From assembly GCA_023412695.1 (NCBI GenBank), contig JAEYNG010000235.1, positions 1 through 7,699 of the forward strand: a stretch of 7,699 bases of DNA, read 5' to 3'. The position numbers and the translations under genes are program-made. Shown piece by piece: positions 6,013-7,699 of the stretch (positions are counted from its first letter, which is position 1; the number at the start of each line of letters is the position of its first letter). The DNA is from Planctomycetota bacterium (GTDB taxonomy: Bacteria > Planctomycetota > Phycisphaerae > Phycisphaerales > UBA1924). The notes under the pieces are model-generated. The model was not told where the DNA came from, made no database searches, and saw only the letters and a list, made by a program, of their open reading frames with translations.

Positions 6013-6725
6013 GCGTGCTGCTCGAGGTGAGCAATCTGAAGGTGCGATACGGCGCGATCGAGGCGCTGCACGGCGTCTCGCTGCAGGTCCAGCAGGGGCA
6101 GATCGTCACGCTGATCGGCTGCAACGGGGCGGGCAAGACGACGACGCTGCGAGCGATCTCCGGGATGCTGCGGCCCGCCGCGGGCGAGATCGTGTACGAG
6201 GGCCGGTCACTCGTCGGCACGCCAGCGCACGAGATGGTGCGGCGGGGAATCGCCCACAGCCCCGAGGGTCGCGGCGTGTTCGCGAACCTCACGGTCGATG
6301 AGAACCTGTCCCTGGGGGCGTATTTCCGGCGGGACAAGGAGCAGGTGGCCAAGGACCGCGAGAAGTCGCTTGATCTCTTCCCGCGTCTGCGCGAGCGGTT
6401 GAAGCAGAACGCGGGGACGCTCTCGGGCGGCGAGCAGCAGATGCTCGCGATGGCCCGCGCACTCATGGCCCGGCCGAAGCTGCTGCTGCTCGACGAGCCG
6501 TCGCTGGGCCTCGCCCCGCAGATCGTGCAGACGATCTTCCGGATCATCCGCGACATCAACGCCGAGGGCACGACGATCCTGCTCGTCGAGCAGAACGCGC
6601 ACATGGCGCTGAACGTCGCGCACCACGGGTACGTGCTGGAAACGGGCGAGATCAAGATGAGCCGCCCTGCGAAGGAACTCGCCGCGAGCGACGAGGTGCG
6701 GAAGGCATACCTGGGCGTGGGGTGA
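6009..6725 (+). CDS. livF: Branched-chain amino acid ABC transporter ATP-binding protein LivF
   Basis: This is the second ATPase of the importer, 238 residues (E. coli LivF is 237). Motifs: Walker A GCNGAGKTT (37-45), the Q-loop region where LivF carries PEGRGVF (85-91), TVDENLSLGAYF (95-106), LFPRLRER (123-130), signature LSGGEQQMLAMARAL (138-152), Walker B LLLLDE (158-163) with PSLGLAP, and VEQNAHMAL (193-201). Gln195 takes the H-loop histidine position, which is normal for LivF, so LivG supplies the only canonical H-loop. Cys38 in Walker A replaces the usual Ala but lies outside the phosphate-contacting Gly-Lys-Thr core. The start overlaps the livG stop by ATGA and has a strong Shine-Dalgarno site. 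No terminator is visible in the 28 bases before the next gene, so read-through into the toxin-antitoxin pair is possible. Confidence 0.96.
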   Translation: MSVLLEVSNLKVRYGAIEALHGVSLQVQQGQIVTLIGCNGAGKTTTLRAISGMLRPAAGEIVYEGRSLVGTPAHEMVRRGIAHSPEGRGVFANLTVDENLSLGAYFRRDKEQVAKDREKSLDLFPRLRERLKQNAGTLSGGEQQMLAMARALMARPKLLLLDEPSLGLAPQIVQTIFRIIRDINAEGTTILLVEQNAHMALNVAHHGYVLETGEIKMSRPAKELAASDEVRKAYLGVG

Positions 6726-6742
6726 GCGTGACGGCCTCTGGG

Positions 6743-6748
6743 TACAAT
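6743..6748 (+). promoter_or_regulatory. Candidate -10 element of parD, possibly leaderless
   Basis: TACAAT matches the TATAAT consensus at five of six positions and stands out in GC-rich surroundings. It ends five bases before ATG 6754, so transcription would begin at or within a base or two of the start codon. The gene has no Shine-Dalgarno site, consistent with a leaderless mRNA. No good -35 hexamer is seen (GTGAGC at 6722-6727, 15-base spacer, is weak). Confidence 0.45.
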
Positions 6749-6753
6749 CGTTT

Positions 6754-7047
6754 ATGGCAAGCAACTCACGAAAGGCGGCAAAGGCCGAACTTGGCGCGAA
6801 GTGGCTGCGGTTCATTGATCGTGGCATACAGAGCGGCCGGTATCGATCCCGTCGCGATGCGATCGAGTCTGCCCTGAAGTTACTGGAAGAACGCGAGCTT
6901 GAACTGGGCATGCTTATGGACATCACACGTCGCAAGATTGATCAAGGCGTTGCCGAAGCCGATCGCGGCGAACTGATAGATGCTTCGGTTGCATTTGAGT
7001 ATGTACGCAGCCGCTCTCAAACGCCGCGCCGCCGCAAGACTGCGTAA
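6754..7047 (+). CDS. parD: ParD/CopG-like ribbon-helix-helix antitoxin
   Basis: This is the predicted antitoxin of a type II toxin-antitoxin pair. It should bind and neutralise the toxin encoded next and, through its ribbon-helix-helix domain, repress its own promoter as a dimer. Of 97 residues, about 11-48 carry the ParD pattern: ELGAKWLRFIDRGIQSGRYR followed by SRRDAIESALKLLEERE (32-48). The first strand is poorly conserved. Residues 49-83 (LELGMLMDITRRKIDQG onward) are the acidic, helical part that normally wraps the toxin. A basic tail, RSRSQTPRRRKTA, extends beyond the usual length of about 80-90. GC at third positions is low for this window: 19 of the first 30 codons end in G/C, against 28 of 30 at the start of livF. 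parE begins three bases after the stop. The fold and pairing are well supported; self-repression is inferred from the family. Confidence 0.85.
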   Translation: MASNSRKAAKAELGAKWLRFIDRGIQSGRYRSRRDAIESALKLLEERELELGMLMDITRRKIDQGVAEADRGELIDASVAFEYVRSRSQTPRRRKTA

Positions 7048-7050
7048 CAG

Positions 7051-7353
7051 ATGGGCAGGGTGTTTCTAACCCCGACGGCGTTGCAGGATCTCGGCGAGAT
7101 CCGAGCATATCTCGGCACTGCGAGCGAAACCGCCGCTGATCGTGTAACTGACGCACTCGAGCGCGCGGTTCAATCGATCGGCCGCAGTCCATCTCTTGGG
7201 CACCGCCGACGCGATCTGACGCATCACGACGTCTGGTTTTACCGGGTGTTCTCGTATTTCATTGTCTATCGCAAACAACCGAGGCAATGCGAAGTCGTAG
7301 CCATCCTCCACACCTCTCGTGATGCTGCCACACTGCTCGGTCGTCGCGGTTAA
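7051..7353 (+). CDS. parE: ParE/RelE-superfamily toxin
   Basis: This is the predicted toxin partner of the preceding antitoxin. It has 100 residues with the full ParE-like pattern: LTPTALQDLGEIRAYLG (6-22), a helix through RVTDALERAVQSIGRSPSLG (31-50), the basic turn HRRRDL (51-56), the strands VFSYFIVYRK (66-75), and the ending VVAILHTSRDAATLL (82-96), where HxxRD is characteristic. ParE proteins classically poison DNA gyrase, while RelE relatives cleave mRNA at the ribosome. The close ParD-like partner favours ParE, but the target cannot be settled from sequence. Sixty of its 100 codons end in G/C, well below the liv genes. The stop TAA shares one base with a possible start of the next gene (TAATG). 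The frame is intact, so the toxin is probably functional. Confidence 0.87.
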   Translation: MGRVFLTPTALQDLGEIRAYLGTASETAADRVTDALERAVQSIGRSPSLGHRRRDLTHHDVWFYRVFSYFIVYRKQPRQCEVVAILHTSRDAATLLGRRG

Positions 7354-7699
7354 TGTACCGCTGCTCAATAGAAGTCGGGTTCTACGATCCGCCCGTGTGG
7401 TACGCTGACGACCTGCTTGAAGCCATCGCCTCCGCCCTTGCCGGGCGGGAGACTGAGCTGCGCGAGGAGCAGGCGGTCCACGGGCTTGATTCCTGGCCGG
7501 AGGTGAAGTTCCACGCGCTGTTCGCCGCCGCGCTCGCCGAAACAGGCCGCGGGGTGTTCCGCGAGCAGCCATACCCGCACGAGTGGCGCCGGAAGCGTCG
7601 CGGCGGGGCGAAGGCGTCGCGCGACCTCGCCGCGTCGCCGCAGCACGACCTGGCCGAGGACCCGGACCTGATCCTCGCGACGGCGGACCCGATCACGGG
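7353..7699 (+). CDS. Hypothetical protein, C-terminus beyond the right edge; possible PD-(D/E)XK-like fold
   Basis: The frame is open from ATG 7353, overlapping the parE stop as TAATG, to the window end, giving 115 codons. An alternative start is GTG 7395, which would begin at VWYADDLLEAI; this looks like a natural N-terminus, and the preceding 14 residues may not be translated. Visible blocks are WYADDLLEAIASALAGRE (16-33), EEQAVHGLDSWPEVKFHALF (38-57), GRGVFREQPYPHEW (65-78), a basic stretch RRKRRGGAK (79-87), and DLAEDPDLILATADPIT (99-115). The amphipathic helix, the GVFREQPYP strand and a later PDLIL strand are arranged as in PD-(D/E)XK nuclease-like proteins, and similar planctomycete hypotheticals come to mind, but the catalytic E/D-X-K is not within the window. 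The function is unproven. Opposite-strand frames here are Arg/Ser-rich shadows. Codon use returns towards G/C-ending, unlike the toxin-antitoxin pair. Confidence 0.6.
   Translation, partial: MYRCSIEVGFYDPPVWYADDLLEAIASALAGRETELREEQAVHGLDSWPEVKFHALFAAALAETGRGVFREQPYPHEWRRKRRGGAKASRDLAASPQHDLAEDPDLILATADPIT
7383..7388 (+). promoter_or_regulatory. Weak candidate -10 element before GTG 7395
   Basis: TACGAT ends six bases before the alternative start GTG 7395, the same geometry as TACAAT before parD. If active it would give a nearly leaderless mRNA and support GTG 7395 as the true start. No -35 hexamer is evident. Confidence 0.2.

Noticed and set aside
1177..6725. Urea or short-chain amide importer (Urt/Fmd type) instead of Liv
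   Set aside because: No urease or amidase gene is nearby; subunit ends and motifs (LivH EKV end, LivF PEGRGVF and VEQN, LivG PAAGMN) follow the Liv pattern. The exact ligand still cannot be proven from sequence.
6726..7380. Direct repeats or transposon ends flanking the toxin-antitoxin pair
   Set aside because: I compared the sequence before parD with that after parE and found no repeat longer than a few bases, no inverted ends and no transposase.

Overview
The window is GC-rich bacterial DNA, probably from a planctomycete and perhaps one of the Phycisphaerae. The pointers are strong G/C bias at third codon positions, a mix of Shine-Dalgarno and non-Shine-Dalgarno starts, long insertions in otherwise standard transporter subunits, and flanking hypothetical proteins that resemble lineage-specific planctomycete families from memory. 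The lineage is an inference; no rRNA or marker gene is present.

Layout. Bases 1-472 hold the 5' part of a minus-strand gene that leaves the left edge (conserved hypothetical, motif RPFDANLVIAIVQD). Divergent from it, 565-1107 encodes a two-helix membrane protein of unknown function. From 1177 to 6725 runs a complete high-affinity branched-chain amino acid (LIV/HAAT) ABC importer in the order livK-livH-livM-livG-livF: exported binding protein, two permeases and two ATPases. A perfect 12-bp hairpin lies between livK and livH and probably lowers expression of the membrane and ATPase genes relative to the binding protein. livM/livG and livG/livF overlap by ATGA with strong Shine-Dalgarno sites, which suggests translational coupling. 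A small dyad overlaps a possible -10 element just before livK.

Directly after livF, at 6754-7353, sits a ParD/ParE-type toxin-antitoxin pair with clearly lower GC at third positions than livF, so it looks like an acquired cassette. The parE stop codon overlaps by one base the first possible start of another gene (7353 to beyond 7699). That gene encodes a protein of unrecognised function with a faint resemblance to PD-(D/E)XK nuclease-like families.

No mobile element, tRNA, rRNA or CRISPR array is visible. I do not see a convincing new defence or metabolic system. The most unusual signals are the extra membrane and periplasmic insertions in LivH and LivM, the compositional island carrying the toxin-antitoxin pair with a possibly leaderless antitoxin start, and the partial gene behind it.
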